From an uncultured Lachnospiraceae bacterium (GTDB lineage: Bacteria; Bacillota; Clostridia; Lachnospirales; Lachnospiraceae), in NCBI GenBank assembly GCA_910588655.1, contig CAJUPJ010000023.1, positions 8,222 to 52,429 of the forward strand: a DNA stretch of 44,208 nucleotides. Reading direction: 5' to 3'. The notes beneath the pieces were generated by a model. It was not told the DNA's origin. It was given only the letters and a program-made list of their open reading frames with translations, and made no database searches. Shown one piece after another: positions 1 through 8,211 of this stretch; positions within the stretch are counted from its first letter, which is position 1; each line of letters begins with the position of its first letter. The position numbers were made by a program, and so were the translations under genes.

Positions 1-380
1 TTGAAAAAGATTATGAAGAAGCTGTAATCTGGTTTAGAAAAGCAGCAGAACAAGGGAATAGTAAGGCACAGAATAAATTAGGTTTTTACTATTATTGTGG
101 AAATGGAGTTGAAAAAGATTATGAAGAAGCTGTAATCTGGTTTAGAAAAGCAGCAGAACAAGGAAATATTGGTGCACAATATAACTTAGGTGTTTGCTAT
201 GAAAATGGAAATGGAGTTGAAAAAGATATTGAAACAGCATTTGCATGGTATAAAAAAGCAGCAGAACAGGATAATAGTGAGGCACAGTATAACTTAGGTT
301 TTTGCTATGAAAATGGAAATGGAGTTGAAAAAAATATTGAAACAGCATTTGCATGGTATAAAAAAGCAGCAGATAATCCA
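1..380 (+). repeat. 108-bp tandem repeats inside the Sel1 gene
   Basis: Units start in phase at 3, 111, 219 and 327, an exact 108-bp period (36 codons). The first two units are nearly identical at the DNA level over more than 50 bases, and so are the third and fourth. This suggests recent duplication of units in pairs rather than old diverged repeats. Confidence 0.9.
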
Positions 381-674
381 TTGGCTAGTAAAGATGCCTG
401 CTTTAAACTTGCTGAAACATATTATGGCCAGATAGATTCTAATGGAAATGTGCGTTCAGGGGGTATTATAGCGGCTTCAGTATTAATTCCAGTAACTAAT
501 TGGTTTACTATACCAGCCGCACTTGTTGGTTCTGCCATATTAAAGAGAAAAAAATATAAGGCATTTCTTAAAACAGATGCTGGAAAGGATATGCTTCAGT
601 ATTACCGTAAAGCGGCTGGTTTAGGACACGAAAAGGCACAAGACAGGGTTAAGAAACTAGAGAAGTATTTGTAA
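3..674 (+). CDS. Sel1-repeat protein (5' end missing)
   Basis: The reading frame is open from the window edge, so the start lies upstream. The visible 223 residues carry at least three 36-residue Sel1-like (TPR-related) helical repeats with the signature AxxWYKKAAEQ, then a 17-20 residue hydrophobic stretch (about 30-55 residues into the part after base 381), then one more diverged Sel1 unit near the end (YYRKAAGLGHEKAQ). Sel1 repeats are protein-protein interaction scaffolds. The gene lies 14 bp upstream of the HerA-type ATPase and appears co-transcribed with it and the LHH nuclease. It could be an adaptor, a membrane-linked scaffold or an immunity protein; the sequence does not decide between these. 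Confidence 0.85.
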   Translation, partial: EKDYEEAVIWFRKAAEQGNSKAQNKLGFYYYCGNGVEKDYEEAVIWFRKAAEQGNIGAQYNLGVCYENGNGVEKDIETAFAWYKKAAEQDNSEAQYNLGFCYENGNGVEKNIETAFAWYKKAADNPLASKDACFKLAETYYGQIDSNGNVRSGGIIAASVLIPVTNWFTIPAALVGSAILKRKKYKAFLKTDAGKDMLQYYRKAAGLGHEKAQDRVKKLEKYL

Positions 675-688
675 AGGGGGCTGTTTTT

Positions 689-3600
689 TTGAATAATGAT
701 ATTGATAACCGTAGCAAAGAGGAGCTTGAATATGCAGTTACTTTAGCACAGCATACTGTTTATAAAAAATACCTTACTGAACTTAGAAAGTATCCGTTGG
801 TTAAGCCTGGTGATGCTTTTTTAGATGAAAATGCGGGAGATAACCTGCGTTTTATATGCATGGAAGAACTAACTTACAAAAAAGGAGAAGATATTTTTCA
901 AAAACTTTCTACAGTTTATCATGCAAGCATGTCTTTAGGATGCAATTTAGTTGTAATGGTTGATGTAGAAAAAATTGGTGCACCTGCAAAGATTTATATT
1001 GGAGTAAGGAATGAATGGGGAAAAGATAGCCAGAATCTAGGGATTTCCTTTAGAACCTTAAAAAGTGGTATAAAAAGTAATTTCCCAGGAACTATATTTA
1101 GAGATATGCCTTCACAGAAGGAAATGCCTGAACTGGTGGAAAATATTTTTTTTGGAAAAGGAGCTGCAAAATATATTTCTTCTGTTTCTTGTGTGGCATC
1201 TATACGTGATAAATCTAAAACTGAAAATAAAAGTTTTGTCCAAGGACTTGAACGTTTTATTGATGCCATGCGTGGACATACATATACTGCTATTTTTCTT
1301 GCAGAACCAATAACTATAGATGAACAGATATCTATTAGAAACGGATATGAAAGTTTGTATAGTACATTATCCTCCTTTAGGAAAAGTGTGTGGTCATATA
1401 ATGAAAATGAAAGTACATCTGTAATGGAAAGTCTGAGTAAGGGTGTTTCTAAGGCTGTAACAGTTGGAACAAGCCATACCCAGGCTCATACAATTCATGC
1501 TGGAGTAAACATGGGGATTAATTCTTCTAAATCAAATAGCCATACAGATTCTTGTACAAAAACTGACAGTATTACAAAACCATCAAAAGCAGCAATAGCA
1601 GGACAAGCATTATCAAGTGTAGGTAACGGAATTGCTTTTATTGGAAAGATTGCAATGCTAGCAAACCCTGTAATTGGCAGTACAATTATAGCTGCCAGTA
1701 AGGCAGCATCATTTACTGGCAATATAATGCAAAAGAGTAGCCAATCACAATCCATATCTAATGCTATTTCTGATACTATTGGAGAAACTTCGGGAATGAA
1801 CGGCGGTTTAAATGCTGGTTATGCACGGACTGTTTCTGATGGAACATCACACAGTGAAACAAAAACTGACAGTAAAACAGAAACATTTAGTGAAACAAAA
1901 ACAAATGGAACTGGCCGGACTCTGCAAATTGAAAATACTAATAAATCCATAGAAGAAATGCTAAAACGGATTGAAGAACAGCTTAAACGAAGCCAGGAGG
2001 GTGAAGATTATGGTGCATATAGTTGTGGTGCATACTTTTTATCTGGAAAAGAAGACAGCAGTATCCTTGCTGCAAATACATACAGGGCATTAATGCTTGG
2101 AGAAGGTTCTTCTGTAGAGAATGGAGCTATTAATACATGGAATATAATTGATGAACCTGAAAAAGTTAATGGAATCAAGCAATACCTTTCCAGATTTGTC
2201 CATCCTGTTTTTGCTTTATCAATTTCAAAAGAAACTGATAATACACAAGACTTTATAACCTATACACCAGGTACTATTGTAAGCGGACTGGAATTGCCAT
2301 TACATCTGGGACTGCCTACAAAATCTGTATATGGGCTTCCTGTAATTGAACATGCAGAGTTCGGGCGTAATGTAGCCTATAAAACAGGATTTACAGATTC
2401 AGATAAAGATATAAAAAGAATCAAGCTTGGAAATATATATCACATGGGACAGATTGAAAAAAAGGCATCTGTTAATATAGATGTACAGACCCTTTCTTCC
2501 CATACATTTATTACAGGTTCAACAGGCTCTGGAAAATCTAATACTATTTATACTCTGTTAGAAAGACTTACAAAAGAAAATGTAAAATTTCTTGTTGTAG
2601 AACCAGCAAAAGGTGAGTATAAAACTATACTTGGCACAAGAAATGACGTTGCAGTTTATGGAACAAATCCTAAACTGGTAGATTGGGAAATGCTTCACAT
2701 TAACCCTTTTAGTTTTCCACCAGATATCCATGTTCTTGAACATATGGACAGGCTTGTTGAAATTTTCAATGTATGCTGGCCAATGTATGCTGCAATGCCA
2801 GCAGTGTTAAAAGATGCTATTGAACGTTCTTATATTGTTGCAGGATGGGATTTGGTAAATTCTACAAATAAATATGATGATGCTTTATTTCCTACATTTA
2901 TAGATGTACTTATACAGATAAAAAAAGTGCTTGAAGAAAGTGATTATTCAGATGATAATAAGGGTGACTATACAGGTTCTTTGGTAACAAGGATAAAATC
3001 CCTTACTAATGGAATTAATGGTCTGGTATTTACAGCAGATGATATACCTGGTTCACAGTTGTTTGATGAAAATGCTATTGTTGATTTAAGCAGGGTAGGT
3101 TCATCAGAAACAAAGGCATTAATAATGGGATTGCTTGTTCTAAAATTGCAGGAGCACCGTATGCAGTCTTCTAAACCAAATGAGAAACTTCATCATGTTA
3201 CAATACTGGAAGAAGCACATAATTTGTTGAAAAGAACATCTGCCGAACAGCCAGCAGATGGTGCTAATATGTTAGGTAAATCTGTAGAAATGCTGGCAAA
3301 TTCTATTGCTGAAATGAGAACATATGGGGAAGGGTTTATTATTGCTGACCAGTCCCCTGGATTGCTTGATATGTCCGTAATCAGAAATACTAATACTAAA
3401 ATCATACTAAGATTACCAGATTTTTCTGACAGGGAACTTGTAGGAAAAGCTGCAGGGCTGGATGATGACCAGATTGTTGAATTAGGACGGCTTGAAAAAG
3501 GTGTAACAGCAATTACGCAAAGCGGATGGTTAGAGCCAGTTTTATGTAAAGTAGATAAGTATGAAGAAGATGGTGAAACATCCTGTTGCCAGGAGAAAGA

Positions 3601-4066
3601 GAAACGTTTGCAAAAAAGAATAAATAATGAAGAGTATAATGATATTGGACACTCTCTTTTAGAATGTATTATGAATAAAGAATTGTACCGTAAGGGTGAC
3701 AGGATTGATATTAAAAGGTTAAGAAAAGCCATTATCCATTCAAGGCTGGAAACAATAGTTAAATGTGAGTTTATAGAATATATAACTGCTGATGCTGACA
3801 GGGCTGTAGAGTCATTGCGTAAACTTATTTATGATTTCTTAAAAGCTGGACAGGCAATACATGAGGCAAGGAATTGTGAAGAAATTACAGAGTGGCTGGA
3901 TATAGTTACAGAAAGGCTTAATCCATCTGTTAAGGGTTATTCAGCTGAACAGGTTGATTTGGTTATTGCATTAATTATTTATGAACATACAATAAGGGAT
4001 AGCTCATATAATGGCATTTTATGCAAATATACAGAATTGTACCAGGAAAAGGGAGGTATTCTATAA
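689..4066 (+). CDS. HerA/FtsK-superfamily ATPase (DUF87-like), 1125 aa
   Basis: A large P-loop ATPase. The Walker A motif GSTGSGKS is at residues 610-617 and Walker B (ILEEAHN) at about 839-845, followed by a segment (IIADQSP, then RNTNTKIILRLPD) typical of the sensor/arginine-finger part of HerA/VirB4-type hexameric motors. The N-terminal 250 residues are an unrecognised globular part. Residues about 250-430 form a Ser/Thr/Gly-rich, low-complexity segment with a central hydrophobic stretch (GNGIAFIGKIAMLANPVIG), which may touch membrane. Start: TTG at 689 behind AAAGGGGG. It overlaps the LHH nuclease gene by one base (TAATG), implying translational coupling. HerA-type motors pump DNA or protein in conjugation, defence (HerA with a nuclease or SIR2) and toxin export. 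Which role applies here is inference. Confidence 0.85.
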   Translation: MNNDIDNRSKEELEYAVTLAQHTVYKKYLTELRKYPLVKPGDAFLDENAGDNLRFICMEELTYKKGEDIFQKLSTVYHASMSLGCNLVVMVDVEKIGAPAKIYIGVRNEWGKDSQNLGISFRTLKSGIKSNFPGTIFRDMPSQKEMPELVENIFFGKGAAKYISSVSCVASIRDKSKTENKSFVQGLERFIDAMRGHTYTAIFLAEPITIDEQISIRNGYESLYSTLSSFRKSVWSYNENESTSVMESLSKGVSKAVTVGTSHTQAHTIHAGVNMGINSSKSNSHTDSCTKTDSITKPSKAAIAGQALSSVGNGIAFIGKIAMLANPVIGSTIIAASKAASFTGNIMQKSSQSQSISNAISDTIGETSGMNGGLNAGYARTVSDGTSHSETKTDSKTETFSETKTNGTGRTLQIENTNKSIEEMLKRIEEQLKRSQEGEDYGAYSCGAYFLSGKEDSSILAANTYRALMLGEGSSVENGAINTWNIIDEPEKVNGIKQYLSRFVHPVFALSISKETDNTQDFITYTPGTIVSGLELPLHLGLPTKSVYGLPVIEHAEFGRNVAYKTGFTDSDKDIKRIKLGNIYHMGQIEKKASVNIDVQTLSSHTFITGSTGSGKSNTIYTLLERLTKENVKFLVVEPAKGEYKTILGTRNDVAVYGTNPKLVDWEMLHINPFSFPPDIHVLEHMDRLVEIFNVCWPMYAAMPAVLKDAIERSYIVAGWDLVNSTNKYDDALFPTFIDVLIQIKKVLEESDYSDDNKGDYTGSLVTRIKSLTNGINGLVFTADDIPGSQLFDENAIVDLSRVGSSETKALIMGLLVLKLQEHRMQSSKPNEKLHHVTILEEAHNLLKRTSAEQPADGANMLGKSVEMLANSIAEMRTYGEGFIIADQSPGLLDMSVIRNTNTKIILRLPDFSDRELVGKAAGLDDDQIVELGRLEKGVTAITQSGWLEPVLCKVDKYEEDGETSCCQEKEKRLQKRINNEEYNDIGHSLLECIMNKELYRKGDRIDIKRLRKAIIHSRLETIVKCEFIEYITADADRAVESLRKLIYDFLKAGQAIHEARNCEEITEWLDIVTERLNPSVKGYSAEQVDLVIALIIYEHTIRDSSYNGILCKYTELYQEKGGIL

Positions 4067-4827
4067 TGCAAGAAATTAGAATGAAACTGGAGAAGCCAGA
4101 AGTATTGTTTTCACAGCCGGAGGGGTATACAAAAATAAAGCCAGAGGGAAATATTGGGGTTGAAGATGCAAGAAGTTTATGGGACAATTTATTTAATGAT
4201 ATGCTCAAAGATTCTAATAATACAATTGAAAAAAGTCATATGGTATCAGGTTATATGAATATTAAACCAGAAATGGCTGGACAAGAAATATCTTATAATA
4301 ACAAGAAAAATCCTTTAAATATCAATTCTTTGGAAAAAGTATTTAAATCTGATAACTTATCTGGCAAAGATATACAAAATAAGGAGGGGCTGACAAAAGA
4401 AGAAAAAGAAATTATAAAAGAAGAATCAGGCTGGCCTGATGAAATAGTAGATGCTATAAAAAGTATGGAAGAATATGAGATATATAAAAATGCTGGTCTG
4501 CATGAAGGGGAAATTAATGGCAGAAAGTGTCTTTTGAAAGATATTGACCTTGATTATGTTGATAAAAGAACTGGCATGACAAACCGGGAATTGATGGAAA
4601 AGGGACTTTCTCCAATTGATTCAAAGACTGGTGAACGTATAGAATTACACCATTTAGGACAGGAATTTGATAGTCCTTTTGTAGAACTTTGTGCAGATAG
4701 TGAACATGGTGATGGTAATCATAAAATCCTTCATACAAAGACTTCGGATAGCTGGAGAAATAATCCTAGCTTAAAAAGACAGTATCAAATAGAAAAAAGA
4801 AATCATTGGAAAACAAGAACACAATAA
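4066..4827 (+). CDS. LHH-family HNH/Endo VII nuclease, polymorphic-toxin type
   Basis: The 253-aa protein ends in a domain matching the LHH class of the HNH/ENDO VII nuclease superfamily, a common C-terminal tip of polymorphic toxins. Visible features in order are a conserved lead-in (LTKEEKEIIKEESGW, about residues 120-140), EYEIYKNAGL, TNRELMEKGLSPID, the signature ELHHLGQ (L194-H195-H196), then GNHKILH (G217-H223) with a second histidine pair. The N-terminal ~110 residues are unlike the toxin domain and may be a delivery or docking segment; no signal peptide is seen. Start: ATG 4066 behind GGGAGGT, overlapping the ATPase stop; an in-frame ATG at 4021 lies inside the ATPase gene and is less likely. 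No obvious separate immunity gene follows before the terminator. Confidence 0.85.
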   Translation: MQEIRMKLEKPEVLFSQPEGYTKIKPEGNIGVEDARSLWDNLFNDMLKDSNNTIEKSHMVSGYMNIKPEMAGQEISYNNKKNPLNINSLEKVFKSDNLSGKDIQNKEGLTKEEKEIIKEESGWPDEIVDAIKSMEEYEIYKNAGLHEGEINGRKCLLKDIDLDYVDKRTGMTNRELMEKGLSPIDSKTGERIELHHLGQEFDSPFVELCADSEHGDGNHKILHTKTSDSWRNNPSLKRQYQIEKRNHWKTRTQ

Positions 4828-4855
4828 ATAAATTATTATATAATATAGTCTATAA

Positions 4856-4899
4856 ACAGCAGGATATATGTTTCAAACATATATCCTGCTGTATTTTTT
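4856..4899 (+). terminator. Rho-independent terminator after the LHH operon
   Basis: A perfect 15-bp stem (4856-4870 with 4878-4892) and a seven-base loop are followed by a run of T. It separates the toxin-type operon from the recombination operon. Confidence 0.9.
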
Positions 4900-4972
4900 T
4901 ATGTAATTTCTATGTTTTCATTTATACATTATCTCTATGTAACAAATTAAATTATCACTGAAAGGGGATTTT

Positions 4973-5098
4973 ATGAGGAACGTTTTATTCAAAACAGGAA
5001 AAATTGCATGGACGGTACTGAAAGAAACAGCAGGAGGCATTGTAACGCTTATGTCATTTATAGAAGCAGTTGCAAAAAGGAAAGGAGGAAAGAAATAA
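4973..5098 (+). CDS. 41-aa conserved-looking small protein
   Basis: A short reading frame begins at ATG 4973 behind AAAGGGG (4961-4967) and ends in a stop that overlaps the start of the DUF932 gene (TAATG). The peptide begins MRNVLFKTGKIAWTVLKETA and has an amphipathic/hydrophobic middle and a strongly basic end (KRKGGKK). The good ribosome binding site and the one-base overlap argue that it is translated and coupled to the next gene. I do not recognise a family. It may be the first gene of the recombination operon. Confidence 0.6.
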   Translation: MRNVLFKTGKIAWTVLKETAGGIVTLMSFIEAVAKRKGGKK

Positions 5099-6033
5099 TG
5101 GCAGCAGAAGTTGAAACAATGTTTTTTACAGGCAGGGAAAAACCCTGGCATGGCTTAGGCACAATGGTGGAAGATGCACCAGATTCAAGGGAGGCGTTAA
5201 TTGCAGCAGGTCTTGACTGGGATGTGGTACAGAAACCAGTGTTTACACAGGACGGGGTACAGGTTAAAGGTTATTATGCCAATGTAAGGGATTATGACAG
5301 CTCAGTCCTTGGCATTGTCACCAGCCGTTATAAAGTGGTGCAGAACAGGGATGCCTTTGCATTTACTGATGGTCTTCTTGGGGAAGGTGTGCGCTATGAA
5401 ACGGCAGGAAGCCTTATGGGAGGAAGGAAGACATGGATTTTAGCAAAACTCCCGGAAAAGTACATAATACAGGGGGAACAGATTATGCCATACCTTGTGT
5501 TTTCAAACACACATGATGGTTCAGGGGCTATAAAGATTGCAATGACGCCTGTCAGGGTGGTCTGCAATAATACACTCAACTTTGCCCTGGAAAATGCAGA
5601 CCGTATATGGTCAGTACACCACACAGGCGATATTGCTGCAAAGCTTGAAGATACAAAGGAAACCATATACAAGGCAGAAGAATACATGTCAGAACTTGGA
5701 AAAACGTTTGATGTGCTTTCAAAGAAAAAGCTTACAGATGCAGCAGTAAAAGAATATATTTCCATGCTGCTGCCTGTCCAGGAAAATGTGTCACAGACAA
5801 CAGAGAAAAATGTACTCAGACAGCGTGAAGACATAATGCTGCGTTATAAATATGCACCAGATTTAAAAGACATGCCAGGGAACTGTTACCGTTTTATAAA
5901 TGCAGTTTCCGATTTTGCAACACATTCAAAACCATTGCGTGAAACAAGGAATTACAGGGAAACACTGTTTAACAAAACAATGGAAGGAAACCCTGTGACT
6001 GACAAGGCTTTTAAGCTTGTTATGGCAGCATAA
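5098..6033 (+). CDS. DUF932 family protein (phage/plasmid-like)
   Basis: The 311-aa protein begins MAAEVETMFFTGREKPWHGL. The WHGLG segment near the N-terminus, followed by AAGLDWDV and an internal VVCNNTLNFAL, is characteristic of DUF932 (TIGR03299, phage/plasmid-like protein). Members are common on phages, plasmids and integrative elements, often beside recombination or anti-restriction genes; the biochemical role is unknown to me. Start: ATG 5098, overlapping the stop of the 41-aa gene and preceded by AAGGAGGAAAG; a longer in-frame start at 5008 would run through that gene and is rejected. It leads an operon with DUF5688, YqaJ exonuclease and a Rad52-like protein. Confidence 0.85.
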   Translation: MAAEVETMFFTGREKPWHGLGTMVEDAPDSREALIAAGLDWDVVQKPVFTQDGVQVKGYYANVRDYDSSVLGIVTSRYKVVQNRDAFAFTDGLLGEGVRYETAGSLMGGRKTWILAKLPEKYIIQGEQIMPYLVFSNTHDGSGAIKIAMTPVRVVCNNTLNFALENADRIWSVHHTGDIAAKLEDTKETIYKAEEYMSELGKTFDVLSKKKLTDAAVKEYISMLLPVQENVSQTTEKNVLRQREDIMLRYKYAPDLKDMPGNCYRFINAVSDFATHSKPLRETRNYRETLFNKTMEGNPVTDKAFKLVMAA

Positions 6034-6066
6034 GAATACATGGATATGGGAAATGGAGGGAAAAAT

Positions 6067-7020
6067 ATGCAGGGGACAGAAGGGTTTGCAGAGGAAACAG
6101 CCAGTGTTTTAAGGAAGAAACTTGGCAATGGGTATAAAGTAAGAAAACTTACTGTAGAAAAAATAAATAAAGGTAAAGTTTATGCACTTTTAATAACAGA
6201 CGGGGAAAACATGGTTTCACCAGCTTTTTACCTTGAAAGTTTTTACAGCAGGCATATTTCATACGGGTATACTGCTGCCGAAACAGCAGAAAGCATTATA
6301 AAGGAATATAACAGCATAGAAGGGCTTATTAAAGAGGACAGAAACCTTGCATTAAACCTTTCCAGAAAGGAATGGGTAAAAGAGAGGCTGTTCCTGGTAT
6401 TAATTAACAAGGACAAAAACAAAGATTTCCTCAGTGATGCAGTATATTCAGAATATGCAGGTCTTGCACTGGTACTGTATGTGCTTGCAGGAGATGGCAT
6501 GGACGGCATGGCTAAAATTAAAGTTACAAAAAGCATGTGCAGGGGCTTTGGATGGGATGAAAAGGATACTGCTGGTTATGCACTGGAAAATACAGCCAGG
6601 CTTTTACCTGTGGGATTATGCCCGTTAGAGAAATTAATAAACAGGCTTTTAAACTCGGAGGATGGAGGTGTGCAGCCAGCAGGCGGCAGTATCCCAGGCT
6701 GTAAAGGGGAATGGCTTGTAATGTCAAACCAGAAAGGGATATACGGTGCAGCAGCAATATTTTATCCAGGAATATTAAAGAGGCTTGCAGAAAGAAAAGG
6801 CACAAGCCTGTTCCTTATACCTTCAAGCATACATGAATTTATAATTATCCCTGACAACGGGTTATATAACCCCAGGGATTTGAAAGATATGCTAAGGGAA
6901 GTGAACCGTACAGAAGTTTCACTGGATGAAACACTGTCAGATAATTTATATTATTACAGTTATGAAAAAGGGGAACTGTCAGTTTTAAATGCAGGGAATA
7001 CAGAAACAGTTATTTTATAA
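6067..7020 (+). CDS. DUF5688 family protein
   Basis: The 317-aa protein matches my recollection of DUF5688, a family seen mostly in Lachnospiraceae mobile elements. Its C-terminal part reads NQKGIYGAAAIFYPGIL, then LIPSSIHEFIIIP, then a tail with LSDNLYYYSYEKGEL. No catalytic motif, signal peptide or membrane segment is evident. Start: ATG 6067 with GGAGGG at 6055-6060; an in-frame ATG at 6040 lacks a ribosome binding site. It lies 33 bp after the DUF932 gene and 15 bp before the YqaJ gene, so it is part of the recombination operon. Function unknown. Confidence 0.75.
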   Translation: MQGTEGFAEETASVLRKKLGNGYKVRKLTVEKINKGKVYALLITDGENMVSPAFYLESFYSRHISYGYTAAETAESIIKEYNSIEGLIKEDRNLALNLSRKEWVKERLFLVLINKDKNKDFLSDAVYSEYAGLALVLYVLAGDGMDGMAKIKVTKSMCRGFGWDEKDTAGYALENTARLLPVGLCPLEKLINRLLNSEDGGVQPAGGSIPGCKGEWLVMSNQKGIYGAAAIFYPGILKRLAERKGTSLFLIPSSIHEFIIIPDNGLYNPRDLKDMLREVNRTEVSLDETLSDNLYYYSYEKGELSVLNAGNTETVIL

Positions 7021-7035
7021 GGAGGGAAACAGTCT

Positions 7036-7983
7036 ATGTACAACATCATTGCGAAAACGAAAAATATGGAAAAACAGGAATGGTTAATGCTAAGGAAGAA
7101 TGGCATAGGGGGTTCAGAGGCAGGTGCAGTATGCGGTTTAAACCCTTATGTATCACCGCTTGAGGTATATGTTTCAAAAACATGTGAAGGCACATGTGAA
7201 GAAATACCAGACAATGAAGCAATGCGTGAAGGCAGGGATTTTGAAGATTATGTTGCAAAAAGGTTTATGGAAGCCTCTGGCTTAAAGGTGAGGCGTGCCA
7301 ATATAATGTATGCAAGCAGGGAACACCCTTTTATGATAGCGGATGTGGACAGGATTGTTACAGGCAGGGAAAATGGCATAACAGGGCTTGAGTGCAAAAC
7401 AGCAAGCCCTTACAGTGCAGAAAAATGGAAGGACGGTAAAATACCAGCACATTACATAATACAATGCTACCATTACATGTCTGTACTTGGCGCACAAGCA
7501 TGGTATATAGCAGTAATGGTATATGGCAGGGAATTTAAATATATGAAAATTGAACGTGATGAGGAAATAATACAGCAGCTCATAAGGATTGAAGAAAATT
7601 TCTGGAAGCATAATGTAATGGAAAAAGTAATGCCAGAACCAGACGGTTCAGAGGCAGCGGAAGCATTTATAAACAGGAATTTTGCAGAAAGCAGGGAAGA
7701 ACTTTCAATACCGCTTGAAGGTTTTGATGAAAAACTCCGCAGGAGGGAAGAAATAGCAGGGCTTATAGACCAGCTTGGGACTGAAAAGAAAAAGATTGAA
7801 CAGGAAATAAAAACTTATATGGATAAGGCAGAATATGCAGAGAATGAAAATTTCCTTGTTTCATGGAAAAACAGCACTACAAACAGGATAGACACAAAAA
7901 GGCTTAAAGCCGAAATGCCAGATATTTATGCCAGGTTTTTAAACACTGTAAAAAGCAGGAGGTTTATTGTAAAGGCTGTATAA
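7036..7983 (+). CDS. YqaJ-type viral recombinase (lambda exonuclease-like nuclease)
   Basis: A PD-(D/E)XK nuclease of 315 aa. Landmarks are GIGGSEAGAVCGLNPY (about residues 23-38), a MREGRDFE helix (63-70), acidic residues at IADVD (101-105), the core LECKTA (E119, K121) and IIQCYHYM (141-148). This order is that of the YqaJ/lambda-exonuclease family, which degrades one strand of duplex DNA 5' to 3' and hands the single strand to an annealing protein. The C-terminal ~90 residues include a predicted coiled coil (LGTEKKKIEQEIKTYM). Start: ATG 7036 behind AAGGAGGG. The partner annealing protein is encoded at 8212. Confidence 0.9.
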   Translation: MYNIIAKTKNMEKQEWLMLRKNGIGGSEAGAVCGLNPYVSPLEVYVSKTCEGTCEEIPDNEAMREGRDFEDYVAKRFMEASGLKVRRANIMYASREHPFMIADVDRIVTGRENGITGLECKTASPYSAEKWKDGKIPAHYIIQCYHYMSVLGAQAWYIAVMVYGREFKYMKIERDEEIIQQLIRIEENFWKHNVMEKVMPEPDGSEAAEAFINRNFAESREELSIPLEGFDEKLRRREEIAGLIDQLGTEKKKIEQEIKTYMDKAEYAENENFLVSWKNSTTNRIDTKRLKAEMPDIYARFLNTVKSRRFIVKAV

Positions 7984-7992
7984 AAACAGCAC

Positions 7993-8193
7993 TTGGACTG
8001 GGTTATATGTTTTGTTATAATGCAGATACAGGGAGGTGTTTTAATTACATCACTAAAAATGGAAACAGTAAGTATCATTGACAGTATTGAAGATTTTGAA
8101 ATGATGGAAGTAGTGGCATTTTTAAGGAATTTTAAAATAAACAATAAAAACGCTGGTTTAGTCAGACTGGCGTTTTTATTGTTACAGTTATAA
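7993..8193 (+). CDS. possible small protein between exonuclease and annealing genes
   Basis: An open frame of up to 66 codons (TTG at 7993) with an in-frame ATG at 8059. A good GGGAGGTG sits at 8031-8038, but the only in-frame codon at the right distance is ATT (8044), so the start is unclear. The 3' end of the frame runs through a terminator-like hairpin (8146-8177), which makes it less likely to be a real gene. No family recognised. Confidence 0.25.
   Translation: MDWVICFVIMQIQGGVLITSLKMETVSIIDSIEDFEMMEVVAFLRNFKINNKNAGLVRLAFLLLQL
8146..8180 (+). terminator. terminator-like hairpin upstream of the Rad52-like gene
   Basis: AAAAACGC (8146-8153) pairs with GCGTTTTT (8170-8177), extended by a wobble-containing TGGT/ACTG inner stem, with T-rich sequence after it. 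It could end or attenuate transcription from the upstream operon. A fresh ribosome binding site for the next gene follows at 8199-8206. Confidence 0.5.
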
Positions 8194-8211
8194 TGGAACG
8201 GAGGGATATAT

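Noticed and set aside
3193..3732. 179-codon minus-strand open frame inside the HerA-type ATPase gene
   Set aside because: It lies wholly within a clear gene, has low-complexity Ser/Phe-rich translation, and no ribosome binding site or family match.
7993..8193. Firm small gene between YqaJ and Rad52-like genes
   Set aside because: No proper start codon fits the ribosome binding site, and the 3' end runs through a hairpin; kept only as a low-confidence feature.
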